Assembly: GCA_000621905.1 (NCBI GenBank)
Contig: JHXB01000015.1
Location: forward strand, 1 to 59,101
DNA: 59,101 nucleotides
Reading direction: 5' to 3'
From: Lachnospiraceae bacterium NC2004
GTDB taxonomy: Bacteria; Bacillota; Clostridia; Lachnospirales; Lachnospiraceae
Shown: piece by piece, positions 53,143-59,101 of the stretch
Layout of the letters: every line of letters begins with the position of its first letter
Position numbering within the stretch: the stretch's first letter is position 1
The notes under the pieces: generated by a model
Told to the model about the DNA's origin: nothing
The model's database searches: none
What the model saw: the letters and a program-made list of their open reading frames with translations, nothing else
Translations under genes and position numbers: made by a program

Positions 53143-54117
53143 GCTGTTATTTTTATCTTGTGATGGTATCTGCTGCACCGGAGGGACATTCTCATCAAGC
53201 GGTCTGCTTATCAGATACCCTTCCTTCTTAAGCTTGGCAAGCAAATCATCCAGCGCATCTACCATATTATGCTTATCGCTGTGGTCATGCATCAGAAGTA
53301 TCGTCGCTTTGCCTGCATCGTGATTGGACCTTATGTAACCCATAGCATTTGCAATAAGCTCTTTAGGCGGAATCGTCTCGGCGACCGCATCGCCTGTAAG
53401 TGCATTCCAATCGTAGTAGGTATATTCCTCTTCATCAAGCCAGTCAATAAGCTTCTTAACCGAAACTCGACTAACCGTATTGCCGCTTCCACCCGGAAAA
53501 CGATAAAGCTTGGTCCTTACGCCCGTCGTCACAAATATCTTGTCAGACATAAGCTGAACGTCCTTCTTAAACGCCTTCTCACTTGAATAAATCTTGGCGT
53601 AGTTGTGCGTAAATGAATGAACTCCGATAGTATGTCCATCCTTCACAATCCTCTGAAGTTCAGAGTCGAACCCTTCAGTACCAACAACGAAAAAACACGC
53701 CTTCGCATCATACTTATCCAAAATATCAAGTATCTCATCAGTATATAAAGAAGGTCCGTCGTCAAATGTCAGATAGACCCTGCTACCATCCGGCACGAGG
53801 TCTTCATCTGCATCGGAACTTACATTAATATAGTCGGAAATGTTACTGATACCATTGATTCCGGCGCTGTCATTTAACAAGATTGCATTTTCACCGCGAT
53901 TCGCCTTTATGTTGCTGACATCCCTCTCCATAAACGCTACGGTCCTCATCATATTGAAGCTAAAAATCAGCGGTAAAATGGCAATTAAGCATGGCAAAAT
54001 AAGCAATGCATACTTGATGATTGCTATTCTGATTCTTCTCTTTCTGCTTAACTGCTCTCTCCTGACCGCTTCAAGCCTCGCCTGTCGCTCGTCAAGAGTC
54101 TCTCTCTTGTTCTCCAT
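53140..54117 (-). CDS. Membrane-anchored polysaccharide deacetylase (NodB family)
   Basis: 325 residues. One TM segment at about 34-55 (IKYALLILPCLIAILPLIF), then a NodB deacetylase domain: VYLTFDDGPS (metal Asp), VHSFTHNYAK (metal His), YRFPGGSGN, ATILLMHDHSD. Probably a peptidoglycan or GlcNAc deacetylase of the PgdA/PdaA type. A Ser/Thr/Gln-rich tail ends the protein. ATG 54117 (GGGGA upstream). Confidence 0.9.
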   Translation of the reverse strand: MENKRETLDERQARLEAVRREQLSRKRRIRIAIIKYALLILPCLIAILPLIFSFNMMRTVAFMERDVSNIKANRGENAILLNDSAGINGISNISDYINVSSDADEDLVPDGSRVYLTFDDGPSLYTDEILDILDKYDAKACFFVVGTEGFDSELQRIVKDGHTIGVHSFTHNYAKIYSSEKAFKKDVQLMSDKIFVTTGVRTKLYRFPGGSGNTVSRVSVKKLIDWLDEEEYTYYDWNALTGDAVAETIPPKELIANAMGYIRSNHDAGKATILLMHDHSDKHNMVDALDDLLAKLKKEGYLISRPLDENVPPVQQIPSQDKNNS

Positions 54118-54136
54118 CAATATCCCCGCTAATCAA

Positions 54137-55090
54137 TCATGTAAAATAAACAAGTTGCTCCTTTGGTGGCTCTGCTTTCTCTACCTTCTGGGCGTAAAGC
54201 ATAGGGCCCTTGTCCTTATATGCAGGCACATACTCAACCTTGACCTGCGCGGTAACATTTACCCAATCCTGCTTCTTAAAGCCTTTGACCGCTTCGCCCT
54301 TGCACATATATCCGATAAATGCGATATCGTCAGCACAGCAAGTCATGGCGTGACGTCCCGGAACCATAGTGTCCTTAGGGAACATTGGCCCTTTGTAAAC
54401 TATCGCTTTGAACTTGACGGTCTTACCCTTGTACTTCTCAGGATTGTCCATTGCGTCCATGTACCAGAGCCCGTAGTCGTCGTCCGCAATCTCTATCACT
54501 GATGCATTTACGTCAAATGGTAAATCATCCTCATCCTCATCAAAATCGGAATCCTCGGCAGCCTCATACATAATCTGCGCACGTCTGTTAACAGCCTTGA
54601 CATTGCTTCGCATAAATGTCTTCTTGGTCTCGCCGTTACAACGGTTGAACAAAACAAGATCCGCGTCCCTGTACTGCTCAACAATCATAGCACCCATATT
54701 ACTCATATAGTTCTGATATGTCGATGCGTCAATAAGGCATATATTCTGAACATACATCCATCTGTCCGGTGAAACAATCATCAACGTATCTCCAAGAGTC
54801 CAGGTTCCGTTGTACTCAATCATTACGCGATCAGGATTGTATTTCTTGTCGAGTTCTTCTAAAAATGCTGCATTTAACTCATCCTGCTCCTCGACAGTCA
54901 CCATAATGGTATTCTTCTCAGCAAGCAAAGAAGGCTCGAACTCTTCCTCGCCCTCCTCGCACACGATAAGAAGTGTCTTCTCACCGTTGAAGAAATACGG
55001 ATCCTCTAATGTATTCTTTATAAATGTAGTCTTACCGCTCTCAAGGAAGCCTCGAAAGAGGTATACCGGAATCTCTTTAGCCTTTGGCAT
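54137..55090 (-). CDS. COG0523 (CobW-type) GTPase fused to a DUF1980/YcgQ-like C-terminal domain
   Basis: 317 residues. The N-terminal half is a G3E GTPase with P-loop GFLESGKTTFIK; the CxCC metal motif of COG0523 is replaced by CEEGEEEF, and the NKxD position reads NRCN. The C-terminal half from about residue 215 (YKGKTVKFKAIVYKGPMFPKD...GRHAMTCCADDIAFIGYMC) resembles the conserved domain of DUF1980/TIGR03943 (YcgQ) proteins. Such fusion suggests metal (zinc) handling together with the next gene. The role is inferred. Confidence 0.75.
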   Translation of the reverse strand: MPKAKEIPVYLFRGFLESGKTTFIKNTLEDPYFFNGEKTLLIVCEEGEEEFEPSLLAEKNTIMVTVEEQDELNAAFLEELDKKYNPDRVMIEYNGTWTLGDTLMIVSPDRWMYVQNICLIDASTYQNYMSNMGAMIVEQYRDADLVLFNRCNGETKKTFMRSNVKAVNRRAQIMYEAAEDSDFDEDEDDLPFDVNASVIEIADDDYGLWYMDAMDNPEKYKGKTVKFKAIVYKGPMFPKDTMVPGRHAMTCCADDIAFIGYMCKGEAVKGFKKQDWVNVTAQVKVEYVPAYKDKGPMLYAQKVEKAEPPKEQLVYFT

Positions 55091-55113
55091 AATCTTTCAT
55101 CCTTTCATAAAAC

Positions 55114-55141
55114 ATATGAGGCAGATAATTCTGCCTCATAT
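55114..55141 (-). other. Inter-gene hairpin between the two GTPase genes
   Basis: 12-bp perfect stem ATATGAGGCAGA/TCTGCCTCATAT with a TAAT loop, followed on the minus strand by GTTTTATG. Possibly a partial terminator or processing site setting the ratio of the two proteins. Confidence 0.6.
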
Positions 55142-55164
55142 AATATATACTATAATATTAAAAA

Positions 55165-56343
55165 TTACAATCCAAAAAGTTCTGCAAGCTTAGCTTCCTT
55201 GAGCTCTGTACCGATTACGCAGATACGTCCGGTAACATCAGCGTCACCATGTCTGATCTCATACTCGCCAGGAGTAAGATCAAAATGAATCCACTCACCG
55301 TTATTATTAGGAACTATACCCTTAGCTCTCAAGATTCCACCGTACACAACTGACTGTGAAAGTTCCTCAAGGATCTCGTCCATTTCCTCATCATCATACT
55401 TCTTAGGAGTCTCCTTGCCCCAGCTTGTAAATACATCATCTGCATGATGATGGTGATGATGATCATGGTCATGATCGTGGTGATGATGCTCATGCTCATC
55501 GTGATCATAGTCATGGTGATGGTGCTCATGCTCGTCGTGGTCATGGTCGTGATGATGATGCTCATGCTCATCGTGATCATGGTCATGGTGATGGTGCTCA
55601 TGCTCATCGTGGTCATGGTCGTGATGGTGCTGCTCATGCTCATCGTGATCATGGTCGTGATCATGGTGGCAGCACTCGCCGTGCTCATGATGATGTCCGC
55701 ACTCAGGGCACACCTCAGCCTCTTTTAAGAGTTCGTCTGCAAATGCAGAAGGCTCCTCCATTGCACTCATAATCTTAGCTCCTGAGATATCATCCCAAGG
55801 AGTAGTGATAATAGTAGCTTTATCATTGTGCTCCTTAATAAGAGCGACTGTCTTCTCAAGCTTATCCTGTGGCATATCCTGAGTACGAGAAAGAATAATA
55901 GTCTTCGCATACTCAATCTGGTTGTTGAAGAACTCGCCGAAATTCTTCATGTACATATTAGCTTTCTTCGCATCAACAACGGCAACGAAGTTGTTAACCT
56001 CTATACCTGCCTCATCGGCAACATCCTGAATAGCCTTGATAACATCTGAAAGCTTACCTACACCTGAAGGCTCGATAATAATTCTGTCAGGTGAATACTG
56101 CTTAACAACATCCTTAAGCGCAACGCCGAAATCTCCTACGAGTGAACAGCAGATACATCCTGAATTCATCTCAGTAACTTCAATGCCGGCTTCCTTCATA
56201 AAACCGCCGTCAATACCTATATCCCCGAACTCATTCTCAATAAGAACAAGCTTCTGATTATTCCATCCATCCTTAATAAGCTTCTTGATAAGAGTAGTCT
56301 TACCTGCTCCTAAGAATCCCGAAACAATGTCAACCTTAGTCAT
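55165..56343 (-). CDS. COG0523 metal-chaperone GTPase with His-rich repeat
   Basis: 392 residues. G3E GTPase: P-loop GFLGAGKT (residues 9-16), metal motif CICC (63-66), switch EPSGVGKL (91-98). The NKxD place reads SRTQ. Residues about 217-305 are a His-rich linker made of about six copies of a 12-residue unit like HHHDHDHDEHEH, a metal-binding store. The CobW C-terminal domain (VVYGGILRAKGIV...) follows. It probably delivers zinc or another divalent metal to a target enzyme. AGGAAG is 8 nt before the ATG. Confidence 0.85.
   Translation of the reverse strand: MTKVDIVSGFLGAGKTTLIKKLIKDGWNNQKLVLIENEFGDIGIDGGFMKEAGIEVTEMNSGCICCSLVGDFGVALKDVVKQYSPDRIIIEPSGVGKLSDVIKAIQDVADEAGIEVNNFVAVVDAKKANMYMKNFGEFFNNQIEYAKTIILSRTQDMPQDKLEKTVALIKEHNDKATIITTPWDDISGAKIMSAMEEPSAFADELLKEAEVCPECGHHHEHGECCHHDHDHDHDEHEQHHHDHDHDEHEHHHHDHDHDEHEHHHHDHDHDEHEHHHHDYDHDEHEHHHHDHDHDHHHHHHADDVFTSWGKETPKKYDDEEMDEILEELSQSVVYGGILRAKGIVPNNNGEWIHFDLTPGEYEIRHGDADVTGRICVIGTELKEAKLAELFGL
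55444..55680. repeat. 36-bp tandem repeat encoding the His-rich linker
   Basis: The region is about six near-identical 36-bp units, encoding HHHDHDHDEHEH on the minus strand. Variant units contain Gln or Tyr. Confidence 0.85.
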
Positions 56344-56384
56344 AATAAACGCTTCCTTTCATATAATGTAAAATATCTGATACT

Positions 56385-56412
56385 ATTATATACATAAAAA
56401 CAATAATGTCAA
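56385..56412 (-). promoter_or_regulatory. COG0523 operon promoter TTGACA-16-TATAAT
   Basis: Minus-strand -35 TTGACA (56412-56407) and -10 TATAAT (56390-56385), 16-nt spacer. I do not see a clear Zur box. Confidence 0.75.
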
Positions 56413-56461
56413 TATGCGAATAGGGTGCATTTTGATAGAATTGACCTTCTGACCTCCCCCC

Positions 56462-56517
56462 TGTCATTCTGAGCGCAGCAAAGAATCTAAAAACCACAGG
56501 GTCTGTCCCTGTGGTTT
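56462..56517 (-). repeat. TGTCATTCTGAGC repeat (copy D) joined to an ACAGGG hairpin
   Basis: Repeat copy 56462-56488 followed by the hairpin AAACCACAGGG/CCCTGTGGTTT (56491-56517). On the minus strand the hairpin lies 5 nt behind a stop and is followed by TTAGATTC, so it probably terminates the next gene. Confidence 0.75.
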
Positions 56518-56521
56518 ACAT

Positions 56522-56917
56522 TTATTTTTCAGATTTCTTTTTTTCTATATCCTTGACCAATTTCGAACCCGGATCAAATGCAACATGCACATGAATCCCT
56601 GAATCTTCCTTGCTCTCTATACGCTTCTTCATCTCAACCGCGACATTCTCAAGGCTTGTCTTTTTCTTATGCATCAAAAGTTCAACAAGCATATCATTGT
56701 CAGTCAAGATAAGTCGATCATCTTGAACAAGCTTCATAATTCTAGAGTATGAGATTCCAGTATCTCTGATAACCTGCTCAACAAGCGCCTTATCGAAATC
56801 AAGATACTCTCTTAATATTCGTATAAGCTCGTCATCACTCATTCGCCTTATGCAATATTTGCAAATACCGACAGCATTTGTGCCATATATAGGTTTACCA
56901 CACACCTTACAATCCAT
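56522..56917 (-). CDS. Small zinc-ribbon/HTH protein, YvyF-like
   Basis: 131 residues. Zinc ribbon CKVCGKPI...CKYCIRR (residues 3-23), then a helical part LDFDKALVEQVIRDTGISYSRIMKLVQDDR similar to the HTH of TIGR03826/YvyF (flagellar-operon protein), but the rest is not recognised. It may be a small transcription regulator. ATG 56917 with GGGGG 8 nt upstream. Confidence 0.6.
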   Translation of the reverse strand: MDCKVCGKPIYGTNAVGICKYCIRRMSDDELIRILREYLDFDKALVEQVIRDTGISYSRIMKLVQDDRLILTDNDMLVELLMHKKKTSLENVAVEMKKRIESKEDSGIHVHVAFDPGSKLVKDIEKKKSEK

Positions 56918-57054
56918 AGCAATCACCCCCTAAACGAAACTCATCCACTCGCTTACATTCTAACATATATAGAGTTATATTTAAAGGATTTGTCATCATT
57001 GTTCAATTAGTAACACTCCAATGGCGACTGTCTCCTCCGGAGCGATATCACAAC

Positions 57055-57087
57055 AAACTTGTTTGTCCAGACTGTACAAACAAGTTT
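57055..57087 (-). terminator. Hairpin after the ZIP transporter gene
   Basis: 12-bp stem AAACTTGTTTGT/ACAAACAAGTTT with a 9-nt loop, 4 nt behind the ZIP stop. The tail is only weakly T-rich. Confidence 0.6.
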
Positions 57088-57091
57088 TAAT

Positions 57092-57874
57092 CTATCCTAG
57101 CGCTACGTCAAGCGCCATCATCATTGTGAATCCCACAGCAAACATTACGACACCTATGTTAGAGTGCTCGCCCTCAGACATTTCCGGTATCAACTCTTCA
57201 ACGACAACATATAACATAGCTCCCGCTGCAAAGCTCAAAAGATACGGCATCGCCGGCACTATAAAGCCTACCGCCAATACTGTTATCAACCCAAAAACGG
57301 GTTCAACGGCACCGGATAGCACACCGTAGACAAATGCTTTCTTTCGGCTTCTTCCTTCCGCAGCAAGGGGCATAGATATAATTGCCCCTTCAGGGAAGTT
57401 CTGTATTGCTATACCAAGTGAAAGCGCCATAGCAGCTCCGGCTGAAATGCCTGAATTACCCGACTTAAATGCAGCGTAAATAACACCCACAGCCATACCT
57501 TCAGGGATGTTATGCAGCGTCACCGCCAACACCATCATGGTCATTCTTGCCATCTTACTCTTCGGTCCCTCGGCTTTATCTGTATTCATATGCAAATGAG
57601 GGACAACCGAATCAAGAAACAAAAGAAAGAGGATACCCGCCCAGAATCCAAAAAATGCCGGAACAAATGCAAGTCTCCCCATGCCATGCGACTGCTCCAT
57701 CGCAGGCACCAAAAGACTCCAAACAGATGCCGCCACCATCACACCGGACGCAAATCCTGTCAGCGACCTTTCTACTTGTCTATTCATCTTATTCTTCATA
57801 AGGAAAACACAGGCAGAGCCAAGAGCCGTTCCCGCAAAAGGGACCATCAATCCCAGTAAAATATCTGTATTCAT
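57092..57874 (-). CDS. ZIP family metal transporter (GufA-like)
   Basis: 260 residues, eight TM helices. The metal-site motifs are HNIPEGMAVG and QNFPEGAIIS with EELIPE, typical of the GufA subgroup of ZIP importers that carry zinc or other divalent ions. The C-terminus ends MMMALDVALG. AGGTGAG lies before the ATG. It is a single-gene transcript with an operator-like palindrome over the promoter, so import is probably metal-regulated. Confidence 0.93.
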   Translation of the reverse strand: MNTDILLGLMVPFAGTALGSACVFLMKNKMNRQVERSLTGFASGVMVAASVWSLLVPAMEQSHGMGRLAFVPAFFGFWAGILFLLFLDSVVPHLHMNTDKAEGPKSKMARMTMMVLAVTLHNIPEGMAVGVIYAAFKSGNSGISAGAAMALSLGIAIQNFPEGAIISMPLAAEGRSRKKAFVYGVLSGAVEPVFGLITVLAVGFIVPAMPYLLSFAAGAMLYVVVEELIPEMSEGEHSNIGVVMFAVGFTMMMALDVALG

Positions 57875-57935
57875 AATCTCACCTTTACCCTTTCATGTTC
57901 CAAGAAGTCACCTTCTAAATATCAACTCAAAGGTT

Positions 57936-57960
57936 GTTAGATGTATCTAACTATAGTTAG
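57936..57960 (-). promoter_or_regulatory. Operator-like inverted repeats at the ZIP promoter
   Basis: On the minus strand CTAACT-AT-AGTTAG and TTAGAT-AC-ATCTAA overlap, giving three spaced half-sites directly downstream of the -10. The layout suits a DtxR/MntR-like metalloregulator that blocks transcription. The regulator is not in the window. Confidence 0.65.
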
Positions 57961-57988
57961 AATATACCATGATACAAATAAATGTCAA
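57961..57988 (-). promoter_or_regulatory. ZIP promoter TTGACA-16-TATATT
   Basis: Minus-strand -35 TTGACA (57988-57983), 16-nt spacer ending TGG, -10 TATATT (57966-57961). Confidence 0.7.
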
Positions 57989-58006
57989 GTTCAATTTAGG
58001 ATTGAG

Positions 58007-58148
58007 CCACGGGGACAGGATCCGTAAATCCTCCAATTGACCTTCTTCGAAGGTCAAAGATCCTTCGCTTACGCTCAGGATGACAAGGTCACTTGTAGAA
58101 TTATCCATCTTCAAAGATTGAAGATCCTTCGCTTCGCTCAGGATGACA
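58007..58148. repeat. Two inverted TGTCATCCTGAGCG copies plus a GGGGACAGGA core (copy F)
   Basis: CCACGGGGACAGGATCC (58007-58023) and two copies of GATCCTTCGCTTACGCTCAG/GATCCTTCGCTTCGCTCAG, each ending GATGACA (58056-58085 and 58120-58148), i.e. reverse-oriented relatives of the copies above. The gap 57875-58335 otherwise holds the operator/promoter, a 16-bp palindrome (58194-58209, CTGGCGGATCCGCCAG) and a plus-strand promoter. Confidence 0.75.
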
Positions 58149-58268
58149 TAACAACTATACAATTACAAACATAACCAAAGCGCAACAATATTCCTGGCGG
58201 ATCCGCCAGCCTCAAACCAGGGCATAAGACTCAGCGAACTCCATACGCAACTTTTTCGAATATTCGGA

Positions 58269-58297
58269 TTGACAGTTTCTCTTTATTATAGTATTAT
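58269..58297 (+). promoter_or_regulatory. Plus-strand promoter TTGACA-17-TATTAT, antisense to the last gene
   Basis: Exact TTGACA, 17-nt spacer and TATTAT, with a start near 58304 reading into the 3' end of the minus-strand gene. Function unproved. Confidence 0.55.
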
Positions 58298-58335
58298 CTT
58301 TACATAAAGAAATGGGTTTTTTGTCTAGTAAGCGA

Positions 58336-59101
58336 TTATTCGCTGAGAGAGTTGCTCGTTTCTTTTTTTATGTCTATAACATCATACAGATAATATTTCC
58401 CATCGTTCGAATGACGTATCAACATAGATGCATGAAAAACATTATATCTTTCTAGTTCACCTTCATCATCATAAACAGGAAGTGCAAATCGTGAATCATA
58501 TCTATACCATCCATTTTTGGCATCTCTTTTATGCTTATCCTCACGATTCTCTCTAAAATGTTTACCAACGGCAATTTCTATCATTTCTTGAATTCCTGTT
58601 GCAGCATTCGCTTTCGCCTTTGCTTTTGTTCCTTTAAGGCTATTCGTATAATGTGACCCAGTATACTCTTTCGGAAGGTCAGGCCCAATATAAACAACAT
58701 CTCCAGTTGCAGCAATAGTATAAAAGTCTCCGACATACTCTTTTAAGTACTCTCTAACATCTTTCCATTTCACCGAACGTTTACCCTTAAATCTTATATC
58801 ATTAATCATAACAATATTGTTTCCGTCGATGTCCTGTATGACTGAGACATTTCTCTTTATTTTCTTCAACTTGTTATTGTCATTGATTTCTTTACATATT
58901 TCTGTCAGTTCAAAATATCTTATTAATCTTCGTTTTGTTTCAGCATCCGATGTTCTAAATACTTCTAAAATGTGGTTTTCGTCAATTATGTAATCTGCAT
59001 GTGTCTGTTTATCGACTTCATTTGCATCACAAAGCAAATCCACAAGAGACATATCAAGCGCCTTACAAATAGTAACAAGTTTATCCGCCTGTGGATTAAT
59101 C
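58336..59101 (-). CDS. XRE-type HTH protein with unrecognised C-terminal domain, 5' end cut by window
   Basis: The frame is open through the right edge; the visible start NPQADKLVTICKALDMSLVDLL is the last helix of an XRE/lambda-repressor HTH. An internal ATG at 59052 is not the true start. After a helical linker the C-terminal 130 residues (YTGSHYTNSLKGTKAKAKAN...GWYRYDSRFALPVYDDEGEL...YYLYDVIDIKK) resemble BECR-type nuclease or polyvalent-protein domains (PBECR) from phages and plasmids, but this is a similarity impression. No partner antitoxin is visible. Confidence 0.7.
   Translation of the reverse strand, partial: INPQADKLVTICKALDMSLVDLLCDANEVDKQTHADYIIDENHILEVFRTSDAETKRRLIRYFELTEICKEINDNNKLKKIKRNVSVIQDIDGNNIVMINDIRFKGKRSVKWKDVREYLKEYVGDFYTIAATGDVVYIGPDLPKEYTGSHYTNSLKGTKAKAKANAATGIQEMIEIAVGKHFRENREDKHKRDAKNGWYRYDSRFALPVYDDEGELERYNVFHASMLIRHSNDGKYYLYDVIDIKKETSNSLSE

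Noticed and set aside
55444-55728. Plus-strand open frame of Met/Val/Ile-rich residues
   Set aside because: It is the reverse-complement shadow of the 36-bp His/Asp repeat in the metal GTPase gene; no ribosome site.
56344-56460. Zur-type operator upstream of the His-rich GTPase
   Set aside because: No 9-1-9 or 7-1-7 palindrome was visible; only a normal promoter.

Overview
The window looks like a core chromosomal segment of a low-to-mid GC anaerobic Firmicute, most likely family Lachnospiraceae. The evidence is the rapZ-whiA-Crh-like block next to hprK, FabK as the only enoyl-ACP reductase, a type III glutamine synthetase, DUF1836 and YerC/TrpR-like proteins, AGGAGG ribosome sites, and consensus SigA promoters. 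A genus cannot be fixed from this sequence. Almost all genes lie on the minus strand; the plus-strand exceptions are tRNA-Gln(CTG), pyrC with a DUF1836 gene, and one small membrane protein.

Layout: 1-1.5 kb holds the edge of an AlbA_2/ATPase regulator, a decayed ORF and a likely small RNA with its own promoter. 1.5-5.4 kb has guaA, thiN, tRNA-Thr and a MATE exporter. 5.4-10.6 kb is cell-envelope and carbon control: murB-rapZ-whiA-crh-like, then a ROK glucokinase and hprK. 10.7-17.6 kb has uvrC, ftsH, a CPBP protease, a methyltransferase, ridA and cvfB. 17.7-20.5 kb carries tRNA-Gln, a truncated Ig-like fragment and a three-gene cassette (carrier protein, BtrH-like protein, Sfp-type PPTase). 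20.5-23.4 kb has a probable plus-strand noncoding RNA, an unrecognised acidic protein, and seven tRNA genes with a lipoprotein gene among them. 23.4-31 kb has pcrA, pspA, pyrC and small regulators or metal-motif proteins. 31-35 kb holds two paralogous secreted beta-helix proteins. 35-43.8 kb has rarA, a lone receiver protein, pheA, glnN, a HIS6-type hisA, RNase H and an L,D-transpeptidase. 43.9-51.7 kb is a fatty-acid operon acpP-accD-accA-fabH-fabK-fabD-fabG-fabF-fabZ that lacks accB and accC. 51.7-58 kb has folC, a polysaccharide deacetylase, two COG0523 metal GTPases, and a ZIP transporter under an operator-like palindrome. The right edge cuts an XRE-HTH fusion protein.

How it fits together: HprK can phosphorylate Ser46 of the Crh-like protein, giving a local carbon-catabolite sensor beside glucokinase. 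The Sfp-type PPTase probably primes the neighbouring carrier protein, and possibly AcpP. The COG0523/ZIP cluster looks like zinc (or other divalent metal) acquisition and allocation.

Two families of short intergenic repeats are scattered through the window: TGTCATTCTGAGCGCAGCG elements, and palindromes built on GGGGACNGTCCCC-like cores, including a perfect 93-bp palindrome. A separate large imperfect palindrome with a 3 x 19-bp tandem repeat sits inside the fatty-acid operon. The most interesting leads are the two candidate small RNAs (about 1315-1413 and 20690-20885), the carrier protein/BtrH-like/PPTase cassette, the Crh-like protein with Glu15, and the metal operator. All start choices, promoters and terminators were read by eye from the sequence; no database search was run.
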